Assembly (NCBI GenBank): GCA_964548365.1
Contig: CAZJRD010000005.1
Location: 57,007-121,006, forward strand
DNA: 64,000 nucleotides
Direction of reading: 5' to 3'
DNA from: B46-G9 sp964548365
GTDB lineage: Bacteria; Desulfobacterota; DSM-4660; Desulfatiglandales; Desulfatiglandaceae
Below the pieces are notes generated by a model. It saw only the letters and a list, made by a program, of their open reading frames with translations, did not search any database and had not been told where the DNA came from. Shown here piece by piece: positions 8,673 through 17,235 of the stretch. Position numbers and translations under genes: made by a program. Each line of letters starts with the position of its first letter. Within the stretch, counting starts at the first letter, position 1.

Positions 8673-9935
8673 TCAAAAAAGCCTTTCGAGATAACGCATG
8701 AGATCATCCGCGTCTGGATGGTCGTTTTTCAAGAAAAGCACAATATATCCTGTTTTGCCATTCTTTTTTTCAATGTATCCCGCGCGGGTTCTGATGCCTT
8801 TGAGTGTCCCGGTCTTGTAAAGAAACGGGCCTTCCCGCGGCAGAAGATGGCGATAGGGTCTGAAGCGGTGGAGCACCTCGAGCATGTCTTCAGGAGAGAT
8901 GCGGTTCTTCCTGGAAATGCCCGATCCTTCTACTATTTCAAGGTCTTTCAGTCCCAGGTTATTCCGGGCATAATCCAAAAGGGCACGAACACCGTTTTGA
9001 AGGGTTGCCGGCGCTCCATAGACTGTTGCCCCAGCGGAGAGAAGGAGCTGGTTTGCGACGAAGTTGTTTGAAAATGCAAACATTTTCTTGATGATGTCCT
9101 CAAGCGTGGACTTGGAGTAATAGGTGTAGATGAGCTGGTCTTGGGGCTTACGAGCGCCCGGACGGATGCTTCCCATCCTCATTCCCCCCTTCTTTTCCAG
9201 GAAAAGCGAGAAAAGCTCACCGGCGTAGAGGAGCGCCTGGCCGCGGTCGTGGAAAAAGGTATACCGTCCGTTTTTTTCTCCAAGTGCCACTATTTTTTCC
9301 CGCGCAAAAGGAATCATCGGCGTTTGGGGTTCAGCAGAAAGGATACGCCCCCGGGCGTCTCTCGTGAAAAAGATCGTGTTGAAATTGGCGCACAGAGCCC
9401 CAGGGGGAGCATCATAAGGATTTGTGGAACGACCCTGGCCGGGAATGCTGATACCGGGGGCAAAATAGGTGTCATCAAGAAGCAGATTTTCAAAGGAATG
9501 GAGTTTTTTTGCAACGCGCCCGGCAATGTCTTGCCAGACCTCCGATATGAGAAAGGGATCGCCGTATCCCTTTACCACCAGGTCGCGTGCGGGAGTGAGA
9601 AAAAATTCGGTCCTGAACCGGTACTTGGGTCCGAGGAAATGGAGCGCGGCAAGGGCAGTAAGAATTTTCAGCGTCGATGCGGGTACAAATTTGTCCCCGG
9701 TGTGTTGTTTTGCCAGGATGTTTCCGGCTCCATCCATGACAAGAAGCCCCGCGCTCGCTGGGATTTTCCGCAGGCGGGGAATCGGCGCGCGGGCCGGACA
9801 AGGTGTTTCCGTCAGAAGGATGAAAATGAGGGAAAGGACAACAAAAAATCCGGCGGACATTTTACGGAACCGGAGTGATGTGTTGCCTGTCCAGAAGTGA
9901 CGTGAACCATTTGCTGTGGGAAATTTTTCTGGCAA
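8673..9935 (-). CDS. dacB: D-alanyl-D-alanine carboxypeptidase, PBP4 (peptidase S13) family
   Basis: Periplasmic penicillin-binding protein that trims or cleaves peptidoglycan peptides. The three catalytic motifs are visible: SxxK as STLK at residues 87-90, SxN as SNN near residue 294, and KTG in LYKTGTL near residue 380. A hydrophobic segment at about 28-42 followed by TETPCPARA fits an export signal. The start is uncertain: TTG 9935 gives 420 residues, and ATG 9860 (MSAGFF) would put the signal peptide at the N terminus and may be the true start. It is convergent with the small Cys-rich gene. Confidence 0.85.
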   Translation of the reverse strand: MPEKFPTANGSRHFWTGNTSLRFRKMSAGFFVVLSLIFILLTETPCPARAPIPRLRKIPASAGLLVMDGAGNILAKQHTGDKFVPASTLKILTALAALHFLGPKYRFRTEFFLTPARDLVVKGYGDPFLISEVWQDIAGRVAKKLHSFENLLLDDTYFAPGISIPGQGRSTNPYDAPPGALCANFNTIFFTRDARGRILSAEPQTPMIPFAREKIVALGEKNGRYTFFHDRGQALLYAGELFSLFLEKKGGMRMGSIRPGARKPQDQLIYTYYSKSTLEDIIKKMFAFSNNFVANQLLLSAGATVYGAPATLQNGVRALLDYARNNLGLKDLEIVEGSGISRKNRISPEDMLEVLHRFRPYRHLLPREGPFLYKTGTLKGIRTRAGYIEKKNGKTGYIVLFLKNDHPDADDLMRYLERLF

Positions 9936-10001
9936 TCCTGATTATCATCCTTATGTTGAGAGTAACAAAACTCGCCCGAACATGGAGGGCAGGAGATACC
10001 C

Positions 10002-10172
10002 ATGAATAGCATCGAATCAGTTATCGTCTGGGGAATCGTGGCCGTCGCAGCCTTTTTTTCAGCCCGTGCCCTTTATCGGACTTTTACCGGCAAGAAAAAG
10101 GGATGCGGCTGCAATGTGGTTACCTGCCCTTACGCGGAGGGCGGATGCGACCAAGAGCATCCTCCTTGCTGA
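10002..10172 (+). CDS. Small FeoB-associated-type Cys-rich membrane protein
   Basis: This 56-codon gene reads MNSIESVIVWGIVAVAAFF at the N terminus, giving one transmembrane helix at about 5-24. A basic stretch (TGKKKG) and a C-terminal cluster of six cysteines (CGC, TC, GGC, PPC) follow. This matches the layout of the small FeoB-associated Cys-rich membrane proteins, but no feoA or feoB is nearby, so an iron role is only suggested. AGGAGA lies 7 nt before the ATG. Its last 53 nt overlap the convergent gene at 10120-10419. Confidence 0.6.
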   Translation: MNSIESVIVWGIVAVAAFFSARALYRTFTGKKKGCGCNVVTCPYAEGGCDQEHPPC

Positions 10173-10419
10173 CATTCACCGGCGTGTGTTCCAGGTAATC
10201 CTCAAGGATGCCTATCTTCTCAGCGATGGATCTCCGACGGTCTATGAAAAGATGGCGTTCCCCCCTCACCGTGCATAACCCCCCCCTTAACTTGAGTCCG
10301 GCGGCCTCAAGGCGGTCATAGTGCAGCTGAATGCCTCGTTCAAGAGCAACCTCCTCCAGGCGGGCCAGTTTGGTCTCTATCCCCGAGAGGGACTTTTCTT
10401 TTTTGTTTTCGTGTGCCAT
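10120..10419 (-). CDS. Conserved hypothetical protein, about 99 residues
   Basis: The likely product begins MAHENKKEKSLSGIETKLAR at 10419 and is a charged, mainly helical protein with a central segment HYDRLEAAGLKLRGG and a basic C-terminal tail (RPPRKGR). No domain is recognised. The frame stays open upstream to 10548, but the ATG at 10419 gives the most protein-like N terminus. It overlaps the 3' end of the convergent small membrane protein gene by 53 nt and is divergent from the moxR gene. Confidence 0.6.
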   Translation of the reverse strand: MAHENKKEKSLSGIETKLARLEEVALERGIQLHYDRLEAAGLKLRGGLCTVRGERHLFIDRRRSIAEKIGILEDYLEHTPVNVSKEDALGRIRPPRKGR

Positions 10420-10526
10420 GATGGTCTCAGAGTAACAGAATTTTGAGATTGTGCATGTCGAACTTGTATGCTGTTGCGGCTTTATAGCACAACCGCCCGG
10501 TATTTTCAACGAGGAGGAACCGAGTA

Positions 10527-11435
10527 TTGGGAAATCATTTTGATTCAATTGATCAGGTGGCCCGGGAGCTGGCAGAGGCCCATTACATTACGGACAGGGC
10601 GCTCGCGACCGTACTCTTCCTGGCGCATCGCCTGGAAAAGCCTGTTTTCCTCGAGGGTGAACCCGGCGTTGGAAAGACCGAAGTAGCCCTTGTCATGGCC
10701 CGCCTTTTTGAAACGTCCCTGATACGGCTCCAATGTTATGAGGGATTAGACGCGACAACCGCGCTCTATGAGTGGAATTATCCCAAGCAGCTCCTGCATA
10801 TCCGGATAGAAGAGCAGCAAAAAAGAGGGAAAGAGGAGATCGAACGGGCTATATACAGCCAGGAATTCCTGATAAAAAGGCCCCTCCTGGAGGCCATCAT
10901 GAGTACAGATGAAAAGGCACCTGTCCTGCTTATTGACGAGATCGACCGCTCGGATGAGGAGTTCGAGGCCTTCCTCCTGGAAGTGCTTTCCGATTTCCAG
11001 ATTACCATTCCCGAGATCGGGACACTACGGGCGGGCAGGCGACCCATAGTGGTGGTCACTTCCAACCGGACCAGGGATGTCCACGACGCGCTGAAACGCC
11101 GCTGTCTTTACCATTGGATCGACTATCCATCCTTTGAAAAGGAATACCGCATCATCATGACGCGAATCCCCGATATTGAAGAAGATTTTGCGCGCCAGGT
11201 GACGGCGTTCATGCAAAAAATCAGGGCGGTAGATTTTCTTAAGAAACCCGGTGTCTCCGAGACACTGGACTGGGCACAGGCCCTGATGACGATGCACCAT
11301 TCCTACCTGGAAGAAGAGGTCGTGGATGCGACCATTGGGTGCATTTTGAAATACCAGGAAGACATCAAGAAATTCAAGGAAGAGATCTGGAGCCATGGTG
11401 AGGAGCGTTCCCAATACCTCTCTTCAACCGGGTGA
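10527..11435 (+). CDS. MoxR-family AAA+ ATPase
   Basis: The 302-residue AAA+ protein has Walker A GEPGVGKT at residues 44-51 and Walker B LLIDEIDRSDEE near residue 135. MoxR ATPases work with von Willebrand A partners as chaperones for metallo-enzyme assembly or stress functions. The start is TTG at 10527, supported by GAGGAGG upstream. The VWA gene starts inside its 3' end (41-nt overlap), indicating coupled translation. This pair resembles the CoxD/CoxE arrangement, but no CO dehydrogenase genes are visible. Confidence 0.88.
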   Translation: MGNHFDSIDQVARELAEAHYITDRALATVLFLAHRLEKPVFLEGEPGVGKTEVALVMARLFETSLIRLQCYEGLDATTALYEWNYPKQLLHIRIEEQQKRGKEEIERAIYSQEFLIKRPLLEAIMSTDEKAPVLLIDEIDRSDEEFEAFLLEVLSDFQITIPEIGTLRAGRRPIVVVTSNRTRDVHDALKRRCLYHWIDYPSFEKEYRIIMTRIPDIEEDFARQVTAFMQKIRAVDFLKKPGVSETLDWAQALMTMHHSYLEEEVVDATIGCILKYQEDIKKFKEEIWSHGEERSQYLSSTG

Positions 11436-12588
11436 CACCCTGCCGCCCGGGATCACCGGACAGGTTGTGGAGTTCGCCGGTTTTCTGAAGACCCGTGGCT
11501 ATAAAGTCTTCCAGAGCAGCATCCTGGATTCCCTGAGAAGTTTAGGAAATATTCCTTTATTCAACCGGACGGATTTCTTTCACGCCCTTCGGGTGAATTT
11601 TGCTTCCAGTGATATTGAATGGGCACAATTCGCGGACCTTTTCGCGGAATTTTTCAGGGTGGAGAAAGAGGAATCCCAGGAAAATGAGCAAGCACTCCCA
11701 TCTGCCCGCATAGATAAGCAGGAAAAAGGGCCCCTGGAAGAGACGATCCATGAAGTGCAGACCTCGGTATGCATTGATACAGGAAACGGGGAAAAAAGGC
11801 AGCTGGAGGGTATTGCTTACAGCCCCGTATCGCGGATAGAGAAAAAGGATCTCTTCCACTTGGATCCAAAGGATGTCAAGGTAGCACAGCTTGCCCTCAA
11901 AAAAATGATGGCGGCCTTCCATCTTGCCCTCTCCCGGCGCCTGAAAAAATCCAGGAAACAGGGAAATATGGACTTTCGCATGGTCATGCGAAAGAGCCTT
12001 AAAGGGGGTGGCCTGCCCTATGAACTCTTCTTCAGGGAGAGAAAAAAGCGTCTAAAGCGGTTGGTGATCCTGGCGGATGTCAGCGGATCAATGGATCGCT
12101 ATGCCAGATTTGTCATGCCCTTCCTGCTGGGTCTGCGTGGCGTGGGTCCAAGGGCGGAAGTCTTTGTGTTTTCTACGTCTCTGTCGCGTGTCACGGCCCT
12201 CATTCAGCACCTCAGCATTGAAAAAGCCCTTGAGCGCATTTCCGAAGAGGTCCCTGATTGGTCAGGGGGCACCCGGATCGGTCATTCTCTGCACCAGTTC
12301 AATCAGGCCCATGGATCTCAACTGCTCAGCGGGAGAACAGTGGTGGTGGTCATGAGCGACGGCTGGGACCTGGGCGGCAAGGAACTCCTGAGGCGGGAGA
12401 TGGCGGCCATAAGCAGGCAGGCCCATTGCGTGATATGGCTCAATCCCCTGGCAGGTGATCCTGATTACCGGCCCGTGTGCCAGGGCATGCGGATTGCATT
12501 TCCCTATATTGATCATTTCCTCCCTGCGGACAGCCTGGAAAGCCTAAACAGAGTCGGAAAAGTCCTCAGTAAAGTCATGGTCCACTAG
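11395..12588 (+). CDS. VWA-domain protein, CoxE-like
   Basis: The 397-residue protein has a variable N-terminal half and a C-terminal von Willebrand factor A domain with the MIDAS motif DVSGSMD at residues 228-234 and a second metal-site segment SDGWDLGG near residue 321. CoxE-like proteins partner with MoxR ATPases to mature or load metal enzymes. The gene overlaps moxR by 41 nt in another frame, so the two are translationally linked. The target enzyme is unknown; the tungsten AOR operon begins about 320 nt downstream and is one candidate client. Confidence 0.85.
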   Translation: MVRSVPNTSLQPGDTLPPGITGQVVEFAGFLKTRGYKVFQSSILDSLRSLGNIPLFNRTDFFHALRVNFASSDIEWAQFADLFAEFFRVEKEESQENEQALPSARIDKQEKGPLEETIHEVQTSVCIDTGNGEKRQLEGIAYSPVSRIEKKDLFHLDPKDVKVAQLALKKMMAAFHLALSRRLKKSRKQGNMDFRMVMRKSLKGGGLPYELFFRERKKRLKRLVILADVSGSMDRYARFVMPFLLGLRGVGPRAEVFVFSTSLSRVTALIQHLSIEKALERISEEVPDWSGGTRIGHSLHQFNQAHGSQLLSGRTVVVVMSDGWDLGGKELLRREMAAISRQAHCVIWLNPLAGDPDYRPVCQGMRIAFPYIDHFLPADSLESLNRVGKVLSKVMVH

Positions 12589-12769
12589 GCCTAATTCGTT
12601 CTCGCTGTTTGAGTATAAACTACTCCGTAACACAGCTCCATTTGAAAATCCTTGAACTTCATGCGGATCTGGCACTCGGAAGTTGTGCCTGTTCCTGGGC
12701 CTTGTTTTTCAGTTTGGTTCAAAAAAGATAATATCTTGTAATTTCAATCGGATATAAAGTAATTTTTTC
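12589..12769. other. Intergenic stretch upstream of the GntR promoter
   Basis: There is no gene here. It contains a small hairpin GGCAC...GTGCC at about 12670-12690 and an AT-rich run leading into the promoter at 12770. No clear terminator with a T-tract was found after the VWA gene. Confidence 0.5.
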
Positions 12770-12797
12770 TTGACAAGCCAGGTAATTCGAGTATACT
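12770..12797 (+). promoter_or_regulatory. Sigma70-type promoter of the hydroxyproline-type operon
   Basis: A consensus -35 TTGACA (12770-12775) and a near-consensus -10 TATACT (12792-12797) are separated by 16 nt, with an AT-rich upstream region. It would start transcription near 12804, giving a leader of about 100 nt before the GntR start at 12907. This is one of the two strongest promoters in the window. Confidence 0.75.
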
Positions 12798-12807
12798 GGT
12801 ATGACCT
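12797..12807 (+). promoter_or_regulatory. Candidate FadR/GntR-type operator at the transcription start
   Basis: TGGT-ATG-ACCT lies at the -10/+1 junction. FadR-subfamily GntR regulators commonly bind TGGTnnnACCA, and this site matches all but the last base. Because the first gene of the operon is a FadR-type regulator, autorepression by occlusion of this promoter is a reasonable inference. Confidence 0.4.
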
Positions 12808-12906
12808 TCATCTGTTATGAACTTTTCCGGTCGATATGCTATTTTTATTGGCGACGCTTATGGGCAATTAGCTGGAGAGGACTGCGGCAAAACAAAAAAT
12901 TGAAAA

Positions 12907-13653
12907 ATGAAACCTACAGTGCAAAGCAATACCATAAAGCGTAATACCACCGCTGAATTGGTGATAGAGAAAATCCTGGACATGATAAAAAACGGAAGCC
13001 TGCGGGTGGAAGACAGGCTTCCCCCCGCTCCGCGGCTCATGGAAATATTCGGAGTTGGGCGATCATCCATCAGGGAAGCTGTGAGGGCGCTGAGCGTTCT
13101 TGGGTATCTTGAAATCCTCCCGGGAAAAGGAACCTTTATCAAAGAACGGGGTTTACCCGGTGATTTATTAGACAGTGGACTTAAAGAGGTTCTGGAGTCG
13201 GGAACTATCTTTGATATTATGGAGGCCAGGGATTGTCTTGAATATAAATGCGCCCAACTTGCGGCTGAAAGAGTGGATCCTGTGCAGGTTAAGAAGATGA
13301 GAAAGGCCGTTCAGAAGATGGAGGATGTTGACGCAAGCCTTGAGAGCATCAGCCGTGCTGACTTGGAGTTTCATCTTCTGCTTGCAGAAGCTTCGGGAAA
13401 TGATGTAATTTGGGAGATGATGAAGCTCTTGATCCAGAAAATGGAGGTTTTTGCTGGCAAATTCTGGGCAACTCTCCCGTCGGCGCGGGAACAGGCGGTT
13501 TCCACGGCCAGTCAGGTCATAACTTCCGTATCAAAGGGGGAAAGTCAGAAAGCGGCTGAAAGCATGAAAGAACACCTGGAGCTGGTGTCGGAGAGACTGA
13601 AACATGTGCTATCGGAAAGCGCTTTTGAATCCGGTCGCGAGGCATTAAAGTAG
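12907..13653 (+). CDS. FadR-subfamily GntR transcriptional regulator
   Basis: The 248-residue protein has an N-terminal winged helix at about 14-80, including RLPPAPRLMEIFGVGRSS and IREAVRALSVLGYLEI, and a helical FCD ligand-binding domain at about 100-235 typical of FadR/GntR regulators of organic- and amino-acid catabolism. It is the first gene of the long plus-strand operon, 12 nt before the AOR gene and about 100 nt downstream of a strong promoter with a TGGTnnnACC operator-like site. It most likely represses the operon and responds to a pathway intermediate. The effector is unknown. Confidence 0.9.
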   Translation: MKPTVQSNTIKRNTTAELVIEKILDMIKNGSLRVEDRLPPAPRLMEIFGVGRSSIREAVRALSVLGYLEILPGKGTFIKERGLPGDLLDSGLKEVLESGTIFDIMEARDCLEYKCAQLAAERVDPVQVKKMRKAVQKMEDVDASLESISRADLEFHLLLAEASGNDVIWEMMKLLIQKMEVFAGKFWATLPSAREQAVSTASQVITSVSKGESQKAAESMKEHLELVSERLKHVLSESAFESGREALK

Positions 13654-13665
13654 AGGTGGTGCTTT

Positions 13666-15510
13666 ATGGGCAACGGTTATTGGCAGCGGTTACTAAGGGT
13701 GGATTTGACGGCAAGGAAAAGCTGGGTCGAATCCATCGATGAAAAAGACCTGAAGCAGTTTATTGGGGGTGCGGGCCTTGCCTCAAAAATACTGTTAGAT
13801 GAGGTTCCGGGAAAAATTGATCCTTATGGCCCTGATAACATAGTCGTCTTTGCCGCAGGGCCTTTTCAGGGACCGGCGATACCAGGTGGCGCAAAATTCA
13901 GCATTGCAGGGATTTCTCCTGTGACGGGCACGTTTGCGGATACAGCTGCTGGAGCTGATTGGGGGCCTGCATTGAAAGATGCCGGCTATGACATGCTTGT
14001 AGTGCAAGGGGTTGCTGAAAAACCGGTATATCTCCAGATAGTTGATGATAGTGTTGAGATCAAAGATGCTTCGCATTTGTGGGGAAGGGACAGCTATGAA
14101 GCGATTGACGCCATACGTAATGAGACCGGTGACGAAAAATTAAGTATTGCTTCCATTGGACCAGCAGGAGAGAAGCAGGTCGCGATAGCATGCGTTGTTG
14201 TTGATAAGCACAGCTTTGCCGGGCGGTGCGGGTTGGGGGCTGTCCTGGGATCCAAGGGGCTCAAGGCAATTGCAGTCAAGGGGACAAGAAAACTCGAGCC
14301 ATATGATCGTGATAAGACACCGGAATTGATCAAGCAGTATCAGCAAAAGATATTGAAAGAGGTTAAAGAAAACGGGTTTAAGGAGCATGGGACTCCTGCC
14401 TTGTGTGAAACCGCTGAAAGTCTCGGAGATATGCCCATAAAATACTGGAACGGGGATGTCTGGCCGGAAGGAGCCAAAAGGCTGGGTGCTCCCAACTCAA
14501 CCAAGGTCTTAAGCGCTGTGCCATACCCCTGCAAATTTTGTCCTATTGGGTGCCATCGAAAGATTTCGGTACAAGAGCCTCCGGAATATGTTTTGAAAGG
14601 GGTGGGACCTGAATACGAAACGTATGGAATGATGGGTACCAATCTGCTTATTGACGATCCAAAGGTGGTTGCAAAAGGGAATGATATGGCGAATCGTCTG
14701 GGCCTGGACACCATATCAGCGGGGTCCATGGTCGGGTTTGCCATAGAGTGTTTTGAAAAGGGCTGGTTGACGTCCAAAGATACTGGCGGTTTGGAACTCA
14801 AGTGGGGAGAACCACATGTCCTGTTTGCTTTGTTGGACCAGATCGGCAATAAGAAAGACTTTGGGGCCGTATTTTCAGCAGGGACATTGAGAGCCGCTGA
14901 AAGCATCAGTAGTGAAGCTGTAAAGGCGGTGGTACATTGCAAGGGTCTGGATTTCCCGTCTCATGATGCGCGTTCATGTATCTCCCTTGCACCCACCTAT
15001 GCTACTGGTACCCGCGGGGCCTGTCATTTCAGAGGTGGATGCGAAGATGTGGAAATGGGAGGTTTCTTTATACCTGAAATTGGCATCAGGGAAGGCACGG
15101 TTAAATTTTTTGAAAGGGAAAATCAAAGCATGGTAGCAGCCAGATGCCAGGATTACTTCGCCCTCTTAAATTCTCTGGTGATCTGCGCATTTATGACTGA
15201 CGGCGGTGGCATGTCATTTACAGAAATCAAAGAGTTTTTCAATGCTGTTACTGGATGGGACTATTCCATTCGTGAGCTGATGGATGCCGGGGAAAGCATC
15301 TTTACTGTTCAACGCCTTATCAATATCCGTGATGGGTATAATGCAAAATCGGACGTACTGCCGGGCAAAATGTTTCAGCCGGCCAAAGAGGGATTCAGAG
15401 CGGGGAAGGTGCCGCCTTTCAGGAAACTAATGAAGGATTATTATGCTCTCCGGGGTTGGAACGATAATGGCGAGCCAACTCGGGACACTCTGGATCGACT
15501 CGGCCTTTAA
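13666..15510 (+). CDS. Tungsten aldehyde:ferredoxin oxidoreductase (AOR family)
   Basis: Oxidises an aldehyde to the acid using a bis-tungstopterin cofactor and reduces ferredoxin. The 614-residue length is standard. The N-terminal pterin-binding domain, the segment GRCGLGAVLGSKGLKAI near 187-203, and the [4Fe-4S] ligands C289-x2-C292-x3-C296 plus a distal C507 in SLVIC are all present. A small MoaD-like gene follows after 133 nt, a frequent AOR companion. It sits directly behind the regulator at the head of the operon, and no NAD-dependent aldehyde dehydrogenase is present in the island. I infer that it oxidises a pathway semialdehyde, possibly 2-oxoglutarate semialdehyde. Family confidence is high and substrate confidence low. 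Confidence 0.9.
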   Translation: MGNGYWQRLLRVDLTARKSWVESIDEKDLKQFIGGAGLASKILLDEVPGKIDPYGPDNIVVFAAGPFQGPAIPGGAKFSIAGISPVTGTFADTAAGADWGPALKDAGYDMLVVQGVAEKPVYLQIVDDSVEIKDASHLWGRDSYEAIDAIRNETGDEKLSIASIGPAGEKQVAIACVVVDKHSFAGRCGLGAVLGSKGLKAIAVKGTRKLEPYDRDKTPELIKQYQQKILKEVKENGFKEHGTPALCETAESLGDMPIKYWNGDVWPEGAKRLGAPNSTKVLSAVPYPCKFCPIGCHRKISVQEPPEYVLKGVGPEYETYGMMGTNLLIDDPKVVAKGNDMANRLGLDTISAGSMVGFAIECFEKGWLTSKDTGGLELKWGEPHVLFALLDQIGNKKDFGAVFSAGTLRAAESISSEAVKAVVHCKGLDFPSHDARSCISLAPTYATGTRGACHFRGGCEDVEMGGFFIPEIGIREGTVKFFERENQSMVAARCQDYFALLNSLVICAFMTDGGGMSFTEIKEFFNAVTGWDYSIRELMDAGESIFTVQRLINIRDGYNAKSDVLPGKMFQPAKEGFRAGKVPPFRKLMKDYYALRGWNDNGEPTRDTLDRLGL

Positions 15511-15643
15511 ATATTTTGGAGAGATCAATTCCGCAGCAGAGTGTGAATAGTGTATTTTGGGTCTCTGATTGGATGTTTCATCTCCGGAAAGTTCTTGTTG
15601 TTTTAGACTCTTTCGGTCATAATAGAGAAGATAGTTTATCCCA

Positions 15644-15877
15644 ATGGAAGTTTCTGTAAAACTTATCTCAAGCTTTTTGCTATACGAGAAAAACCTCCAT
15701 CAAGGGAAAGCGACTGTTGAAGATGGCGATACTGTAGAAACCTTGGCCAGGAAGATAGGGCTGCCGATGAAATATGTCAGACTCATTTTCGTTAATGGAA
15801 AACAGGTTGACTTGGAATCTGTTCTATCTCAGGGTGATAGCGTTTTTTTCATACCGCCTGCTCTCGGGGGAGGGTAG
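15644..15877 (+). CDS. MoaD/ThiS-like ubiquitin-fold sulfur carrier
   Basis: The 77-residue beta-grasp protein ends in FFIPPALGGG, the C-terminal Gly-Gly needed for adenylation and thiocarboxylation in MoaD and ThiS proteins. Small MoaD homologues beside AOR genes are thought to serve molybdopterin/tungstopterin synthesis or AOR maturation. No MoaE or MoeB homologue is in the window, so the activating partner must be elsewhere. The start at 15644 is the first ATG in frame. Confidence 0.85.
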   Translation: MEVSVKLISSFLLYEKNLHQGKATVEDGDTVETLARKIGLPMKYVRLIFVNGKQVDLESVLSQGDSVFFIPPALGGG

Positions 15878-16034
15878 GTAACAGAAGGGTTCGGCATGGC
15901 TTTTGGGTTTATTTAAACCGAAAAAGTACGCTTACGAAAGGAGGTGAACAGTGCGGTAGTCGAATGAGGCAATTGATCATGGTTTGAGATATCCGGAAAC
16001 TAATGTTCTTAATCAACGTAGAGGAGGAACAAAG

Positions 16035-17168
16035 ATGAAAAAATTTGCATTCATGATAGCAATTGCAGTGTCGCTGTGTTTTGTCATTGGGTCTAGTATG
16101 GCAGATGCCGTAGAACCGGTCAAAATTGGTATCTTGTGTCCCATCACAGGAACACAGGCGGTTATGTCCGAAGATCTGTTGACCGGATTTAAATTGGCAC
16201 AGGAGGAAATTAACGCGGCCGGTGGTATCCTTGGAAGGCCGGTAAAATTGATTATTGGGGATACTGAGACTCGTCCGTCCCCCGGCATGGATGCCGCACG
16301 AAAGTTAATAGATGTAGATGGGGTTAAGATTATTTCTGGTGGTTTTTCCAGCGGTGTGGCCCTGCCCATTGCAAAATACTGCCAACAAAACAAAATCCTG
16401 GCTGTTTTCCAGCCTCCGACATCGCCACTTTTTCGCAACGTAGGTTCGTATATTTTTCTCACAAACGTTCTGGATAACTACAAGGGTAAGGTGATTGCTG
16501 ATTTCGCGGTTGCAGATTCGGGAAAAAAGAGATTCGCAACCATGTTTATGAACAACGCTTTTGGAAAGGCTTTGATGGATGAAACCTTGAAGAACCTGAA
16601 AAAACAAGGGGCACAGGTCGTCACCAGTGTTGTTTATGAATTGAACAAGGTAGATTACAAGGCGGAACTTCAGAGGCTCTTTTCAAAAAAACCTGATGGG
16701 ATTATCGCAACCTTTTACGCCAAAGAGGGCTTGGTTATTGCGAAGCAGGCATATGAGATGGGAATGCTCAATGTGAATCAGGTCCCCTGGTATGTGCCTG
16801 AAATGACATCAAGCTTTGCGTCGGCAATAAAGGACATTCCTCAGGTTGTTGAAGGAATAAAAGGCCTTAATCCACTTCAACCAGGCAGCCTGTATATGGA
16901 GAAATTCAAGAAGAAAATGGGGCGTGAACCCATAACAGCCTACGCTGCGATGAATTATGATGCACTCATTATGATTGCGATGGCCGCCAATTTTGCTCAA
17001 TCAACAGATCCCACCGCTATCAGAGATAACATGCGAAAGATTGATGACTGGTACAGAGGACAATCCACCGGCGGTGACAAACGTTTCGATAAAGATGGCA
17101 TGCAGGGTTTCGGGAAGTATTCCAACGTCATCATACGGAATGGAAAGATAGTACCTTACAAGAAGTAA
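16035..17168 (+). CDS. livK: Periplasmic amino-acid-binding protein of a branched-chain-type ABC transporter
   Basis: A signal peptide is visible (MKKFAFMIAIAVSLCFVIG, cleavage near SSMADA), followed by a Leu/Ile/Val-binding-protein-like mature domain beginning VEPVKIGIL and the segment AAQEEINAAGGILG-like LAQEEINAAGGILGR. It captures the substrate for the LivHMGF-type permease encoded next. The start was set at 16035 because GAGGAGG lies 7 nt upstream. In this island the ligand may be hydroxyproline, proline or a betaine derivative rather than leucine; that is inference. A hairpin terminator after the gene may raise its expression above the membrane genes. Confidence 0.88.
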   Translation: MKKFAFMIAIAVSLCFVIGSSMADAVEPVKIGILCPITGTQAVMSEDLLTGFKLAQEEINAAGGILGRPVKLIIGDTETRPSPGMDAARKLIDVDGVKIISGGFSSGVALPIAKYCQQNKILAVFQPPTSPLFRNVGSYIFLTNVLDNYKGKVIADFAVADSGKKRFATMFMNNAFGKALMDETLKNLKKQGAQVVTSVVYELNKVDYKAELQRLFSKKPDGIIATFYAKEGLVIAKQAYEMGMLNVNQVPWYVPEMTSSFASAIKDIPQVVEGIKGLNPLQPGSLYMEKFKKKMGREPITAYAAMNYDALIMIAMAANFAQSTDPTAIRDNMRKIDDWYRGQSTGGDKRFDKDGMQGFGKYSNVIIRNGKIVPYKK

Positions 17169-17235
17169 ATTGATGCATTAGAGGTGGTGGATATAGCTTC
17201 TTTGAGAAGGCCCTATCCATCAAGTGAAATGCAAG

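Noticed and set aside
12665..12690. Possible sigma54 promoter (TGGCAC followed by TTGTGC)
   Set aside because: The GG and GC elements are separated by 14 nt instead of 10, so the -24/-12 geometry fails. A good sigma70 promoter lies downstream.
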